From an uncultured Oscillibacter sp. (lineage in GTDB: Bacteria; Bacillota; Clostridia; Oscillospirales; Oscillospiraceae), in the NCBI GenBank assembly GCA_910586735.1, contig CAJUJW010000001.1, positions 22,553-86,552 on the forward strand: DNA of 64,000 bases, given 5' to 3'. The position numbers and the translations under genes were made by a program. Shown here piece by piece: positions 42,613 through 51,536 of the stretch. Below the pieces are notes generated by a model. The model ran no database searches. It was not told where the DNA came from and worked only from the letters and a program-made list of their open reading frames with translations. How positions within the stretch are numbered: position 1 is the first letter of the stretch; each line of letters starts with the position of its first letter.

Positions 42613-43200
42613 ATGTACGTCTCGAACGAAGCCAGCATCATCAAGGAATCCACCAGCGGCTACCACCTCATTCCCATCCAGGACGAGATGCTCTCCCACC
42701 GGGAGGTGGAGCTGGTGGGAGAGGTGAACGCCGATTCGGTGAACGCCCTGGTCCGCCAGCTGCGCTACCTCCAGCGACAGGACCCGGAGGGGGAGATCAC
42801 CCTGTACATCAACAGCCCCGGGGGCAGCGTGGACAGCGGCATGGCCCTGTACGATGTCATGCAGGCGGTGAGCTGTCCCGTCCGCACGGTGTGCGTGGGA
42901 CTGGCGGCCTCTATGGCGGCTCTGCTCTTTGTCTCGGGCAAGCGGCGGGAGATGCTTCCCCACAGCCGGTTGATGATTCACGACCCACTGATTGTCCAGA
43001 CCGGGGGCAGCGCCCTGAAGCTGAAGGCCATCAGCGACGACCTGATGGAGACCCGGCAGATCATCGCCCGGGTCATCGCGGACCACTCCGGCAAGTCCAT
43101 GGAGGAGGTCCTGGCCAAAACCGCCACGGACAGCTATTTCCGGGCGGAGGAGGCCGTGGAGTTCGGCCTGGCGGACCGGATTGTCACCAGCCTGGACTGA
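42613..43200 (+). CDS. ClpP-family serine protease (divergent paralogue)
   Basis: 195 residues, usual ClpP length. The triad is intact: Ser100 in GLAASM, His123 in MIHDPL, Asp173 in TATDSYF. YINSPGGSVDSGMALYD is the standard oxyanion-loop region. Differences from housekeeping ClpP: the N-terminal axial-loop region reads GYHLIPIQDEMLSHREVEL rather than the usual IYSRLLKERIIFL, and the residue after AASM is Ala instead of Gly. Preceded by GGAGG 7 nt before the ATG. No ClpX/ClpA gene nearby; instead a VirD4-like ATPase follows 64 bp later, so it probably works with a non-standard partner. Confidence 0.92.
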   Translation: MYVSNEASIIKESTSGYHLIPIQDEMLSHREVELVGEVNADSVNALVRQLRYLQRQDPEGEITLYINSPGGSVDSGMALYDVMQAVSCPVRTVCVGLAASMAALLFVSGKRREMLPHSRLMIHDPLIVQTGGSALKLKAISDDLMETRQIIARVIADHSGKSMEEVLAKTATDSYFRAEEAVEFGLADRIVTSLD

Positions 43201-43264
43201 GCTGATTCCGCCTCTCGGGGCGGGTTTGCCAAACCAACATAATATAAAATAGGAGGAATGCAGA

Positions 43265-44551
43265 ATGTATCACAATGTCAACACCAAGCGCATCCTGGCC
43301 CAAAACCTCTTTGTCAGCAACGACACCTGGGACACGGGACTGAACAACAACGACCTGCTGGTGGGGCCCTCCGGCGCGGGGAAGACCCGGGGCTATGTGA
43401 TTCCCAACCTGCTCCACGCCCAGGACAGCCTGATTGTGGCGGACACCAAGGGGAACCTCCGCAGGCTCTACGGGAAGTACCTGGAGGAGCGGGGCTACAC
43501 AGTGATGCACCTGGATTTCACCGACGTGGCCCGCACCCCCTGGGGCTACAACCCCCTGGCCTTCATCCGGGAGTGCCGGGACGAGGAGACCAACCGGGAC
43601 GGCGATTTCTACAGCGAGCAGGACGTGAAAAAGGTGGCCCAGGCCATCTGCCCCTGCAATGACTTCGACGAGCCCTACTGGGACCTGGCCGCCCAGATGT
43701 ACCTGGAATGCATTCTCCTCTTCATCCTGAACCGGCTGCCCCAGGAGCAGCACAACCTGTACGAGGCGTACACCTTCCTGTCCAAAATGGGCTCCATCCA
43801 GCTGGAGGACATGATAGAGGAGGAGTGCATCACCTGCCCCCACAGCGCCTTCGCCCGGAAGATCGGGATGATCCGGCAGAACAAAAAGGCGGAGAAAATG
43901 GACGCCAGCATCAAGGGCATCCTGGCCCGGCACCTGGACGTGGTGGCCTACTCCGGGGCGAAGCGGATGTTCCGCATGGAGCCCCAGGTGGACATGAGCG
44001 CCTTCCTCAAGGGGAAAACGGCCCTGTTCCTGTCCGTCAGCGACTCCGACCGCAGCCAGGACTCCCTGGTGAACCTCTTCTACACCCAGGCCCTCCAGTA
44101 CCTCATGAACGCCGCCGGCCGGCGGCCGGACAGCCGCCTCCCCATCCCGGTGCGCTTCATCCTGGACGACTTCAGCACCAACACCGTTATCCCGGACTTC
44201 GACAAAATCATCTCGGTCATCCGCTCCCGTGAGATTTACGCCAGCCTCGTCGTCCAGAGCCTGTCCCAGCTGGAGGGGCTCTACGGCCCCGCCAAATCCC
44301 AGACCATCGTCAACAACTGCGACCACTGCCTCTACCTGGGCGGGACGGACACCCAGACCGCCCGGTATTTCGCCGAGAAGTTCAACTGCCAGGTGTCCAC
44401 GGTGCTGAACCTCCCCTTGGACAGTATGTTTCTCTTCACCCGTGGCAGCGAGCCCCGGCGGGCCCGGAAGTACGAGCTGAGCCAGGACAACGCCTACCGC
44501 GCCCTGACGCGTCCCCGTGAGGACGCGGAGGCCGGCATTGGAAAGGAGTGA
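43265..44551 (+). CDS. VirD4/TraG-like P-loop ATPase without membrane anchor
   Basis: 428-residue ATPase of the type IV coupling-protein (FtsK/HerA/VirD4) family. Walker A GPSGAGKT (34-41); family segments IVADTKGNLRR (position of the DPKGE motif of TraG), YWDLAAQMYLECILLFIL, and Walker B RFILDDF (297-303, DD in place of DE), then VVQSLSQLEGLYG (sensor). It lacks the N-terminal membrane helices of VirD4 and starts almost directly at the ATPase fold. There are no relaxase, T4SS or integrase genes nearby, so a conjugation role is unlikely. AGGAGG lies 8 nt before the ATG; co-transcribed with the ClpP-like protease. Confidence 0.85.
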   Translation: MYHNVNTKRILAQNLFVSNDTWDTGLNNNDLLVGPSGAGKTRGYVIPNLLHAQDSLIVADTKGNLRRLYGKYLEERGYTVMHLDFTDVARTPWGYNPLAFIRECRDEETNRDGDFYSEQDVKKVAQAICPCNDFDEPYWDLAAQMYLECILLFILNRLPQEQHNLYEAYTFLSKMGSIQLEDMIEEECITCPHSAFARKIGMIRQNKKAEKMDASIKGILARHLDVVAYSGAKRMFRMEPQVDMSAFLKGKTALFLSVSDSDRSQDSLVNLFYTQALQYLMNAAGRRPDSRLPIPVRFILDDFSTNTVIPDFDKIISVIRSREIYASLVVQSLSQLEGLYGPAKSQTIVNNCDHCLYLGGTDTQTARYFAEKFNCQVSTVLNLPLDSMFLFTRGSEPRRARKYELSQDNAYRALTRPREDAEAGIGKE

Positions 44552-44556
44552 GTAAG

Positions 44557-45618
44557 ATGAAAAACGGAACCACAAAACCCCTGACGCTGGAGGAGCGGCT
44601 GGAGCTGGCGGGCAGGTCTCAGGCGGCGTCGCCTGAGGCCGCCGCCAGGATGGTGGAGCGGCTGGCCCGGATGGACACGGCGCTGGTTTTCACCGGGCAG
44701 GAGGATCTCCACCTCATGGACAGACTGATCGGCGGGTATATGGAGAGTCTGGAGGACGACCTGATGCACTACGCCGGCTTCTGCCGCAGCTTCCAGCTGG
44801 CCATAGAGGACGACGGGCCCTGCCTGCCCCAGGGAGAGCCCGGCTTCCAGCCCCTTTTGGGGGCGCGGGTCAACAACGCGGTGGTCCTGCTGGGGCTGAT
44901 GCTCCTGGACCACGCCAGGGGCAAAAAGTCCTGCAAGGACGTTTACCACTGCATCCGCATGACCCTGGGCCAGTACCTGGACGCCCTGCCGCCCATGTGC
45001 CGGCCGGGGAACGAGGCGGCGAACCGGAACTATCTGACCTGGCGGGACCTGTTCCTGGAAAACGCGGACCCCTCCGTCCCCCTGGGGGACGCCCTGGCGG
45101 ACATCCTCCGGCGGTACATGGCCGGGTGGCGGGTGCTGGGCAGGCTGGACCACACCCTGCGCTGCATGAAGCGGCTCAACCGCTGTCTGGAGGAGGAGTG
45201 GAAAGCGGAGGTGAACCGGGCTCTCCGGGAGGCCATGCGCCAGGGCCTCGCGGACATGGGCCTGGAGAACGTGGAGGTGGTGGAGGGGGACGAGCGGGAA
45301 CACTATGCCGACCCCCGCGGGCACTTCCTGGACCTGGCCCGGTCCTTCTCCGGGGACCTGCCGGACCCCGGCGCGGAGGACACCGCCGCCAGGGCCGTCC
45401 GGGGGCAGATTTTCCTCTCCCGGTGGGACTACAGCCCCCAGGTCCTGGAGGCGAGGGCCAAGGAAGCCCCCTCCCCGGAGTTCCGGGCCCTTTTGGAGGA
45501 GCAGATCAACCCGGAGAGGATAAAGAAGGCCATGTTGGTGGTCAACGGGGCGGTGTCAAATCTGCTCATGCTGCTGGTGTCCCCCTACCTGCCGATGGAG
45601 GGGGACTTTTCCCAATGA
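44557..45618 (+). CDS. Unrecognised helical protein, third gene of the ClpP-VirD4 operon
   Basis: 353 residues from ATG 44557 (GGAG 8 nt upstream; a GTG at 44548 is too close to it). Soluble and helix-rich: LTLEERLELAGRSQAASPEAAARMVERLARM, a middle segment with Cys-containing CRSFQLAIEDDG and KSCKDVYHCIRMTLGQYL, LNRCLEEEWKAEVNRALREAMRQG, and a hydrophobic C-terminus (VVNGAVSNLLMLLVSPYLP) that could be a peripheral membrane contact. Six bases after the ATPase stop. No family recognised; candidate adaptor, substrate receptor or regulator for the protease-ATPase pair. Confidence 0.75.
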   Translation: MKNGTTKPLTLEERLELAGRSQAASPEAAARMVERLARMDTALVFTGQEDLHLMDRLIGGYMESLEDDLMHYAGFCRSFQLAIEDDGPCLPQGEPGFQPLLGARVNNAVVLLGLMLLDHARGKKSCKDVYHCIRMTLGQYLDALPPMCRPGNEAANRNYLTWRDLFLENADPSVPLGDALADILRRYMAGWRVLGRLDHTLRCMKRLNRCLEEEWKAEVNRALREAMRQGLADMGLENVEVVEGDEREHYADPRGHFLDLARSFSGDLPDPGAEDTAARAVRGQIFLSRWDYSPQVLEARAKEAPSPEFRALLEEQINPERIKKAMLVVNGAVSNLLMLLVSPYLPMEGDFSQ

Positions 45619-45620
45619 GA

Positions 45621-45658
45621 GGGGGCGGGGGCGGGCCTGTGTGTCCGCCCCTGCCCAG
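45621..45658. repeat. GC hairpin repeat copy
   Basis: GGGGCGGGCC-tgtgtgt-CCGCCCCTGCCC, related to the hairpin at 3868-3890. It may double as a weak terminator for the operon ending at 45618. Confidence 0.4.
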
Positions 45659-45670
45659 TGAGGAAGGATG

Positions 45671-45699
45671 TTGCGCCCGGCGGAAAACCATGGTATAAT
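45671..45699 (+). promoter_or_regulatory. Sigma-70 promoter of the SLH protein gene
   Basis: TTGCGC, 17-bp spacer, TATAAT, 51 bp before the start codon. Confidence 0.65.
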
Positions 45700-45750
45700 A
45701 ATGTTGCATTTGCCAAATACGCACAAGTGAGAATAAGGAGAATGAAAGCC

Positions 45751-47325
45751 ATGAAGAAAAAGCTCGTATCCCTTCTGCTGGCCCTGGTCCTGTGCCTGGG
45801 CCTGATGCCGGTCACGGCCTCGGCGGCGGAGAACAAGGCCCTGCCGGACTGGTATTTCCTGTTCGCGATTTTCAAGAACATAGACGCCGACGGCAAGGAC
45901 AGAAACGGCAAAGCCGTACATGTAACCTATTCCATGTCCCAGGACGAAGTAAATGTCGCCCGGGAGAACGCCAAGGAGTTCGAGGAGTACATGAACTCCG
46001 TCGGGGTGATGCGGGCCCATATGGATGTGGTAGAGATTGACGAGCCCGTCACGGAGTTGGCCGACAGGGACGACGGGTCCTATCTTAATACGAAGCTGGC
46101 GGCGCCTCTTTTGAAAAACAAGGTGGACCTGGACCGGTATGACCATGTGACCGGCATTGTCAGCCTGAATAACCTTGACACGAAATGGCTGGGATTGGGC
46201 GGCGTCTCATTGGAGAACGGCACCGGCTATTCATGCATCAATATCCGAAACCGGGAGAACGCGCTGAAAAACTTTACCGCTGAAAACACCACCTGGTCCG
46301 CAGCCGGCCATGTCCATGAATTCCTGCACTTTATGGAAAAGCAGACAAAAAAATTTGGCGCGAAGTTTGGGCTGCACGATGTCCGGATCAACCACTACAT
46401 GCCGGACGGCGATGAGGGGAAAGAGTGCTACCGTGACATTATGCTGAACCGGGCCAGGGGGACCGATGGGACGGGCGTACACCCCATCACATGGCAGTAT
46501 CCGCCCCATGTGACGCGGACCATGACGGAGTGGAACGTTCCCTCCGGCGTCACTGGCATCGGGAAGTTTGCTTTTGCGAATAACAAGACATTGACCCGCG
46601 TAACCATCCCCTCCAGCGTGACCAGCATCGGGGGCGCGGCGTTCCAGGGCTGCTCCAACCTGACCAGCATCAGCCTCCCGGCCGCGATTACCCGTGTGGA
46701 GGGCTACACTTTCGCGAATTGTTCCAAGCTGACCGACATCTACTACGGCGGCACGGAGGAGCAGTGGAAGGCCATCCCCGTGGGCACGAGCAACTCGGCC
46801 CTGGGCCGGGCCGCCATCCACTACAACCACCTGCTGGCGGACGTGAAGACCACTGACCGCTTCGCTCAACCCATCGCCTGGGTCCTGGGGCAGGGCATCA
46901 CCGGCGGCACCGGCGGCGGGAAATTCTCCCCCGGCGACGCCTGTACCCAGGCCCAGATTCTGACCTTCCTCCACCGGGCCAAGGGCAGCCCCAAGCCCGC
47001 CGGGGCGGTGACGGGAGACAAGTATTACGCCTCCGCCGTCCAGTGGGCCAGGGAACAGGGGTTGATAGATGAGACCTTTTCCGCCGACGCCCCCTGCACT
47101 CGGGCCATGGCGGTGACCTACCTCTGGAAGCTGGCGGGCAGTCCCCAGGCGGCCGCCTCCAGCTTCACGGACGTGCCCGCCGGGGCGGACTACGCCGGGG
47201 CCGTCAGCTGGGCGGTGGAAAAGGGCGTTACCTCCGGCGCCGGGGCGGACACCTTCGCCCCCGGCAGCGCCTGCACCAGGGGACAGATTGTGACCTTCCT
47301 TTATCGGGCACTGGGACAAGAATAA
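45751..47325 (+). CDS. Secreted SLH-domain protein with metallopeptidase-like and leucine-rich regions
   Basis: 524 residues. Signal peptide 1-26 (KKKLVSLLLALVLCLGLMPVTASAA). Residues about 30-260 form a globular domain with HEFLH (189-193), a match to the HExxH zinc-peptidase motif, though the third zinc ligand is not obvious. About 268-345 are BspA-type leucine-rich repeats (GIGKFAFANNKTLTRVTIPSSVTSIGGAAFQG). About 365-524 contain two to three SLH modules for binding cell-wall polymers. The ATG at 45751 has GGAG 10 nt upstream; that at 45742 is too close. Likely exported to the S-layer, with protease activity unproven. Confidence 0.85.
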   Translation: MKKKLVSLLLALVLCLGLMPVTASAAENKALPDWYFLFAIFKNIDADGKDRNGKAVHVTYSMSQDEVNVARENAKEFEEYMNSVGVMRAHMDVVEIDEPVTELADRDDGSYLNTKLAAPLLKNKVDLDRYDHVTGIVSLNNLDTKWLGLGGVSLENGTGYSCINIRNRENALKNFTAENTTWSAAGHVHEFLHFMEKQTKKFGAKFGLHDVRINHYMPDGDEGKECYRDIMLNRARGTDGTGVHPITWQYPPHVTRTMTEWNVPSGVTGIGKFAFANNKTLTRVTIPSSVTSIGGAAFQGCSNLTSISLPAAITRVEGYTFANCSKLTDIYYGGTEEQWKAIPVGTSNSALGRAAIHYNHLLADVKTTDRFAQPIAWVLGQGITGGTGGGKFSPGDACTQAQILTFLHRAKGSPKPAGAVTGDKYYASAVQWAREQGLIDETFSADAPCTRAMAVTYLWKLAGSPQAAASSFTDVPAGADYAGAVSWAVEKGVTSGAGADTFAPGSACTRGQIVTFLYRALGQE

Positions 47326-47402
47326 GAATGTTTTTCTCAGGCTTGTTTTTTCCTTGACGGCTAGTGTGGTCAATAGGTGACACAATATGGGCTGAAAATT
47401 TG

Positions 47403-47466
47403 CGCCAGAAGTTGAGAAAGCGGCGAAAATCAGAAGATTTTCGCCGCTTTCTGTCTGGCGTTTTCT
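47403..47466 (+). terminator. Terminator of the SLH protein gene
   Basis: AAAGCGGCGAAAATC and GATTTTCGCCGCTTT form a long perfect stem, with an outer CGCCAGA/TCTGGCG pair, followed by TTTTCT. Confidence 0.85.
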
Positions 47467-47603
47467 AAAAAGATACAAGGACGAAGCCTAACAATATATG
47501 GGCGGGAAGTTGCATATTGCTAATATTTCGTCTTTCTTTTGGCTGCTTATTATACTTTTTAAATCCTCTAAAACAACCCCTAAAATATATTCGGGCGTAC
47601 AAG

Positions 47604-48035
47604 CTAGCTTTCCAGCTTCTTTAGGATTTTAAACCGCTTCCCCTCCGCATCAATCAGTCCCAGCCGGCGGAGCTTTCCGATTTCCACGGACAATCCGCTT
47701 CGGTCTACCCCGAGATAGTCTGCCGGTTCCGCCGCGACGGCGCTGACGGGGGCCGAGGCGGCCCCGACGCAGGCGAAAGACTCTCCGAACAGCCCTGCCG
47801 GTCCGACCCCGGCGACGATGCTCCGATTTCCAAAATAATCGACCTGCACGATCTGAACCGCCCCGCTGAGGACGATTCCCACGTATTTGGCAGGTTCCCC
47901 TTCCGCGATGATGGTCTCCCCTTTGCCGTACCGGGAGGTTTTCGCTCCGAGGCATTGAAGCACGGTTCCGATATCCTCCCGCGCGATTCCATCAAAAAGC
48001 GGGCAACCCTGCAGCACCTCCAGAGACCCCTCCAT
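47604..48035 (-). pseudogene. Crp/Fnr-family regulator with internal deletion
   Basis: Open frame of 143 codons, whereas family members are about 225. Residues 1-102 match the cyclic-nucleotide-binding-like domain ([59 protein letters not shown]). It then jumps at about residue 103 (position ~47725) straight into the HTH recognition helix region ADYLGVDRSGLSVEIGKLRRLGLI. The dimerisation helix and the first half of the HTH, about 80 residues, are missing, in frame. It might fold partially but could not bind DNA as a normal dimer. The family's class II geometry fits the palindromes at 39559 and 42405, so a functional relative elsewhere may regulate them. Confidence 0.75.
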
Positions 48036-48042
48036 AAAATCA

Positions 48043-48894
48043 CCCTACCCCCATATGACGGTCTACGAAAACATGGCCTTCCCCCTGAAACTGCGGAAGA
48101 TGCCCAAGGAGGAAATCGACCGCCGGGTCAAGGACGCCGCCGCCACCCTGGACATCACCCAGTACCTGGACCGGAAGCCGAAAGCGCTTTCCGGCGGCCA
48201 GCGCCAGCGGGTGGCCATCGTCCGGGCCATCGTCCGGGAGCCGAAAGTCCTGCTGATGGACGAACCCCTCAGCAACCTGGACGCCAAGCTCCGTAACCAG
48301 ATGCGGGCGGAGATCATCAAGCTGCGGCAGAAAATCAACACCACCTTCATGTACGTCACCCACGACCAGACGGAGGCCATGACCCTGGGAGACCGCATCG
48401 TCATTATGAAGGACGGCTTCATCCAGCAGATTGGAACGCCTCAAGAGGTCTTCGACCACCCGGCGAACCTCTTCGTGGCGGGCTTCATCGGCACGCCTCA
48501 GATGAACTACTTTGACGCCAAGCTCACCCACGAGGGCGGGAAATACTCCGTCTCCGCCGGCGGCTGCACCGTGGAGCTGTCCCCGGAGAAGCAGAAGAAC
48601 CTGGCCGCCAAGGGCGTCACGTCCTAGGCCGTCACTCTGGGCGTCCGGCCCAGCCACATGGTGCTGTCCAAGGAAACCGGGAACACCCTGACGGCCACGG
48701 TGGACGTGTCCGAGATGATGGGCAGCGAGGTCCACCTCCACGCCAGCGCCGGAGGCCGGGACGTAGTAGTGATTGTGCCCACCCTGGACCTGGGCGGGGG
48801 CCGGAGTTTTTCCGCCGGCGACAAGCTGAACCTCTCCTTTAACGGAAATGTCTGCCACGTCTTCGGTCAGGACGGCAGGAATCTGGAATTCTGA
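48043..48894 (+). pseudogene. Truncated MsmK/UgpC-type sugar ABC ATPase
   Basis: Sequence begins abruptly at [18 protein letters not shown], the point just after the Q-loop in MsmK-like proteins; the first ~80 residues, with Walker A, are absent. Retained are [11 protein letters not shown] (signature), [11 protein letters not shown] (Walker B), THDQTEAM (H-loop) and most of the regulatory OB-fold domain. An in-frame TAG stop occurs at 48625-48627 (GVTS-stop-AVTLGVRPSHM). It directly abuts the divergent Crp/Fnr remnant, so one rearrangement may have hit both. Formerly the ATPase of an oligosaccharide importer, upstream of the sucrose hydrolase gene. Confidence 0.85.
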
Positions 48895-48917
48895 GAACCA
48901 AACAGGAGGTCGATTTC

Positions 48918-50414
48918 ATGTCCAGCGATGTTTTGCAGAGAGCCCGGGACTTCGAGTCCCAGTACGGTCCCCATATCCCCGACAGCGAGCGCCCGGCCTT
49001 CCACGCCACCCCCACCATCGGCTGGATGAACGACCCCAACGGCTTTTCCTTCTACAAGGGGGAGTGCCACCTGTTCTATCAGTATCACCCCTATTCCAAC
49101 GAGTGGGGCCCCATGCACTGGGGGCACCTGAAAACCAGGGATTTCCTCCGCTGGGAGCGTCTGCCCGCCGCCCTGGCCCCGGACCGGGACTACGACTCCG
49201 CCGGGTGCTTCTCCGGCGGCGCGGCGGAACTCCCGGACGGGCGGCAGCTGCTCATGTATACCGGCGTCCAGCGGGGGCACAGCGCCGACGGCTTCCTCCA
49301 GGATATCCAGGCCCAGTGCGTGGCCATTGGCGACGGAGTGAACTATGAGAAAGTGCTGGATAACCCCGTTTTAGACGCCGGAGACCTGCCCGAGGGGGGC
49401 AGCGCCGTGGACTTCCGGGACCCCAAGCTCTGGCGGAACACCGACGGGACCTTCTGCGCCGTCATCGGCAACCGGACCGCCGACGGCAGCGGGGCCATCC
49501 TGCTGTATCAGAGCCGGGACGGCCTCAAGTGGGAGTTTGTCCGCACCCTGGACCGGTGCTGCAATCAATACGGCAAAATGTGGGAGTGCCCGGACTTCTT
49601 CCCCCTGGACGGGAAGCAGGTCCTCATCACCAGCCCCCAGGACATGAGCCCCGTGGGCCTGGAGTTCCACGCGGGGAACGGCACCCTCTGCCTCATCGGG
49701 GACTACGACGGCGAGAAGGGCTTCACCCGCCAAAGCGCCCAGGCCATTGACTACGGCCTGGACTTCTACGCCCCCCAGACGCTGGAGGCCCCGGACGGGC
49801 GGCGGATTATGATTGCCTGGATGCAGAACTGGGACACGGTGAACGCCAAGCCCTATCACTGCCGCTGGTTCGGCCAGATGACCCTGCCAAGGGAACTGTC
49901 CGTGGAGAACGGGCGGCTGATTCAACGGCCCGTCCGGGAGCTGGAGGCGTACCGGACCCGGCGTGTGGTCCACAAGAACATCCCCGTCAGCGGGGAGATC
50001 AATCTCCCCGGCATCCAGGGCCGGGTGCTGGACATGACCGTCACCGTCCGGCCCACCGGCCCCGAGCGCTACCGCTGGTTCCGCATCCGGGTGGCCAAGG
50101 ACGGGGAGCACGAGACCATCATCCGCTACCGGCCTGACCAGGGCACGTTGAAACTGGACCGGGTCCGCAGCGGCCTGCCCCACGACATTGTACACACCCG
50201 GACCTTCCTGGTGCGCTACCGGGAGGGGGAGATCAAGCTGCGGATTGTCCTGGACCGGTACAGCCTGGAGGTCTTTGTCAACGACGGGGAACAGGCCGCC
50301 AGCGCGGTCATCTACACCCGGCAGGAGGCCGGCGCCATCACCTTCGAGGCCGGGGGCACGGCGCTGATGGACGTGGAGAAGTATGATCTGGACTTTGACG
50401 GACAGGAGGCGTGA
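48918..50414 (+). CDS. scrB: Sucrose-6-phosphate hydrolase / beta-fructosidase (GH32)
   Basis: 498-residue GH32 enzyme: WMNDPNGF (nucleophile Asp), FRDPKLW (RDP transition-state motif) and MWECPDFF (acid/base Glu) are all intact; the C-terminal beta-sandwich (about 370-498) is complete. It hydrolyses sucrose-6-phosphate or fructosides to glucose(-6-P) and fructose. AGGAGG precedes the ATG. Paired with a fructokinase gene 3 bp downstream. Sugar must now enter by another route, as the adjacent ABC ATPase and the PTS at 33.6 kb are broken. Confidence 0.93.
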   Translation: MSSDVLQRARDFESQYGPHIPDSERPAFHATPTIGWMNDPNGFSFYKGECHLFYQYHPYSNEWGPMHWGHLKTRDFLRWERLPAALAPDRDYDSAGCFSGGAAELPDGRQLLMYTGVQRGHSADGFLQDIQAQCVAIGDGVNYEKVLDNPVLDAGDLPEGGSAVDFRDPKLWRNTDGTFCAVIGNRTADGSGAILLYQSRDGLKWEFVRTLDRCCNQYGKMWECPDFFPLDGKQVLITSPQDMSPVGLEFHAGNGTLCLIGDYDGEKGFTRQSAQAIDYGLDFYAPQTLEAPDGRRIMIAWMQNWDTVNAKPYHCRWFGQMTLPRELSVENGRLIQRPVRELEAYRTRRVVHKNIPVSGEINLPGIQGRVLDMTVTVRPTGPERYRWFRIRVAKDGEHETIIRYRPDQGTLKLDRVRSGLPHDIVHTRTFLVRYREGEIKLRIVLDRYSLEVFVNDGEQAASAVIYTRQEAGAITFEAGGTALMDVEKYDLDFDGQEA

Positions 50415-50417
50415 GGC

Positions 50418-51392
50418 ATGCAAGAAAAGCGGTTTGACGTAATAGCCCTGGGGGAACTGCTGGTGGACTTCACGGACAACGGCCTCGGCGAGCAGGGGAA
50501 CACGCTGTTCGAGGCCAACCCCGGCGGCGCGCCCTGCAACGTGCTGGCCATGCTCAAAAGGCTGGGCCGCTCCTGCGCTTTCGCCGGCAAGGTGGGCGAC
50601 GACCTCTTTGGCCGGCGGCTTCGGGCCGTGGCGGAGGCGGCGGGCATCTGTATGGACTATCTGGCGGTAGACCGGGAGGCCCGCACCACCCTGGCCTTTG
50701 TGGAGAAGCTGGCCAACGGAGACCGGGACTTTTCCTTCTACCGCAATCCCGGTGCGGACATGATGCTGACGGATGAGGACCTTCCCCTGGAGGTCCTGGC
50801 GGACTGCCGTATTTTCCACTTCGGCACCCTCTCCATGACCCACGAGGGCGTCCGCCGGGCCACCCGGAAGGCCATCGACCGCGCCAAGGCAAACGGGGCG
50901 CTGATATCCTTCGACCCCAATCTGCGCCCGCCCCTGTGGAATGACCTGGAGGAGGCCCGGACACAGATCAGCTACGGCCTCGCCCATTGCGATGTTCTGA
51001 AAATCGCCGACAACGAGCTGGAGTTCATGACCGGCGAAACAGACTTCGACAAGGGCGCGGCCATCCTCCGGGAGCGGTATCCCAACATCCGTCTTTTGAA
51101 CGTGACGGCGGGACCGGAGGGGAGTCATTCCTACTATGAGGATCTCCGGGTTTTCCGCCCCGCCCTGAAACTGGGCGGCACCATTGAGACCACCGGGGCG
51201 GGGGACACCTTCTGCGCCTGCGTGCTGAACTTTGTGCTGGAGCGGGGACTGGAGGGGCTGTCAGAAAAGGAACTGGGCGATATGCTGTCCTTCGCCAACG
51301 CCGCCGCCTATCTGGTCACCACGCGGAAGGGGGCCATTCGGTCCATGCCGGAGCGGGAGCAGGTGGAGAATTTGCTGTTAACGCATACTTAA
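50418..51392 (+). CDS. scrK: Fructokinase (PfkB family)
   Basis: 324-residue ribokinase-family sugar kinase: ALGELLVDFTDNG opening, NPGGAPCNVLAMLKRLG (PfkB signature 1), and TIETTGAGDTFCACVLNF with the catalytic Asp (signature 2). It phosphorylates the fructose released by the GH32 enzyme; start codon three bases after that gene's stop. Confidence 0.93.
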   Translation: MQEKRFDVIALGELLVDFTDNGLGEQGNTLFEANPGGAPCNVLAMLKRLGRSCAFAGKVGDDLFGRRLRAVAEAAGICMDYLAVDREARTTLAFVEKLANGDRDFSFYRNPGADMMLTDEDLPLEVLADCRIFHFGTLSMTHEGVRRATRKAIDRAKANGALISFDPNLRPPLWNDLEEARTQISYGLAHCDVLKIADNELEFMTGETDFDKGAAILRERYPNIRLLNVTAGPEGSHSYYEDLRVFRPALKLGGTIETTGAGDTFCACVLNFVLERGLEGLSEKELGDMLSFANAAAYLVTTRKGAIRSMPEREQVENLLLTHT

Positions 51393-51413
51393 TATAAAGT
51401 TGATCCAATGGAG

Positions 51414-51456
51414 ACTTCCGCTTTTCGATTGAATGTTTGAAAAGCGGGAGTTTCTC
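51414..51456 (+). terminator. Terminator of the scrBK operon
   Basis: ACTTCCGCTTTTC and GAAAAGCGGGAGT form a 13-bp stem (one G-U) followed by TTCTCTG. Confidence 0.7.
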
Positions 51457-51536
51457 TGCCTTGAAAGCCTTGCACCTGCGGGGCTTTTTGCTTTTGAACC
51501 AAATTATTAAATTTCCAAAAAGCAAATTTGCGCGGT

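Noticed and set aside
43265..44551. Evidence for an integrative conjugative element from the VirD4/TraG-like gene
   Set aside because: No relaxase, integrase, VirB4-like or other T4SS gene is nearby, the ATPase lacks the membrane anchor, and GC content equals that of its neighbours.
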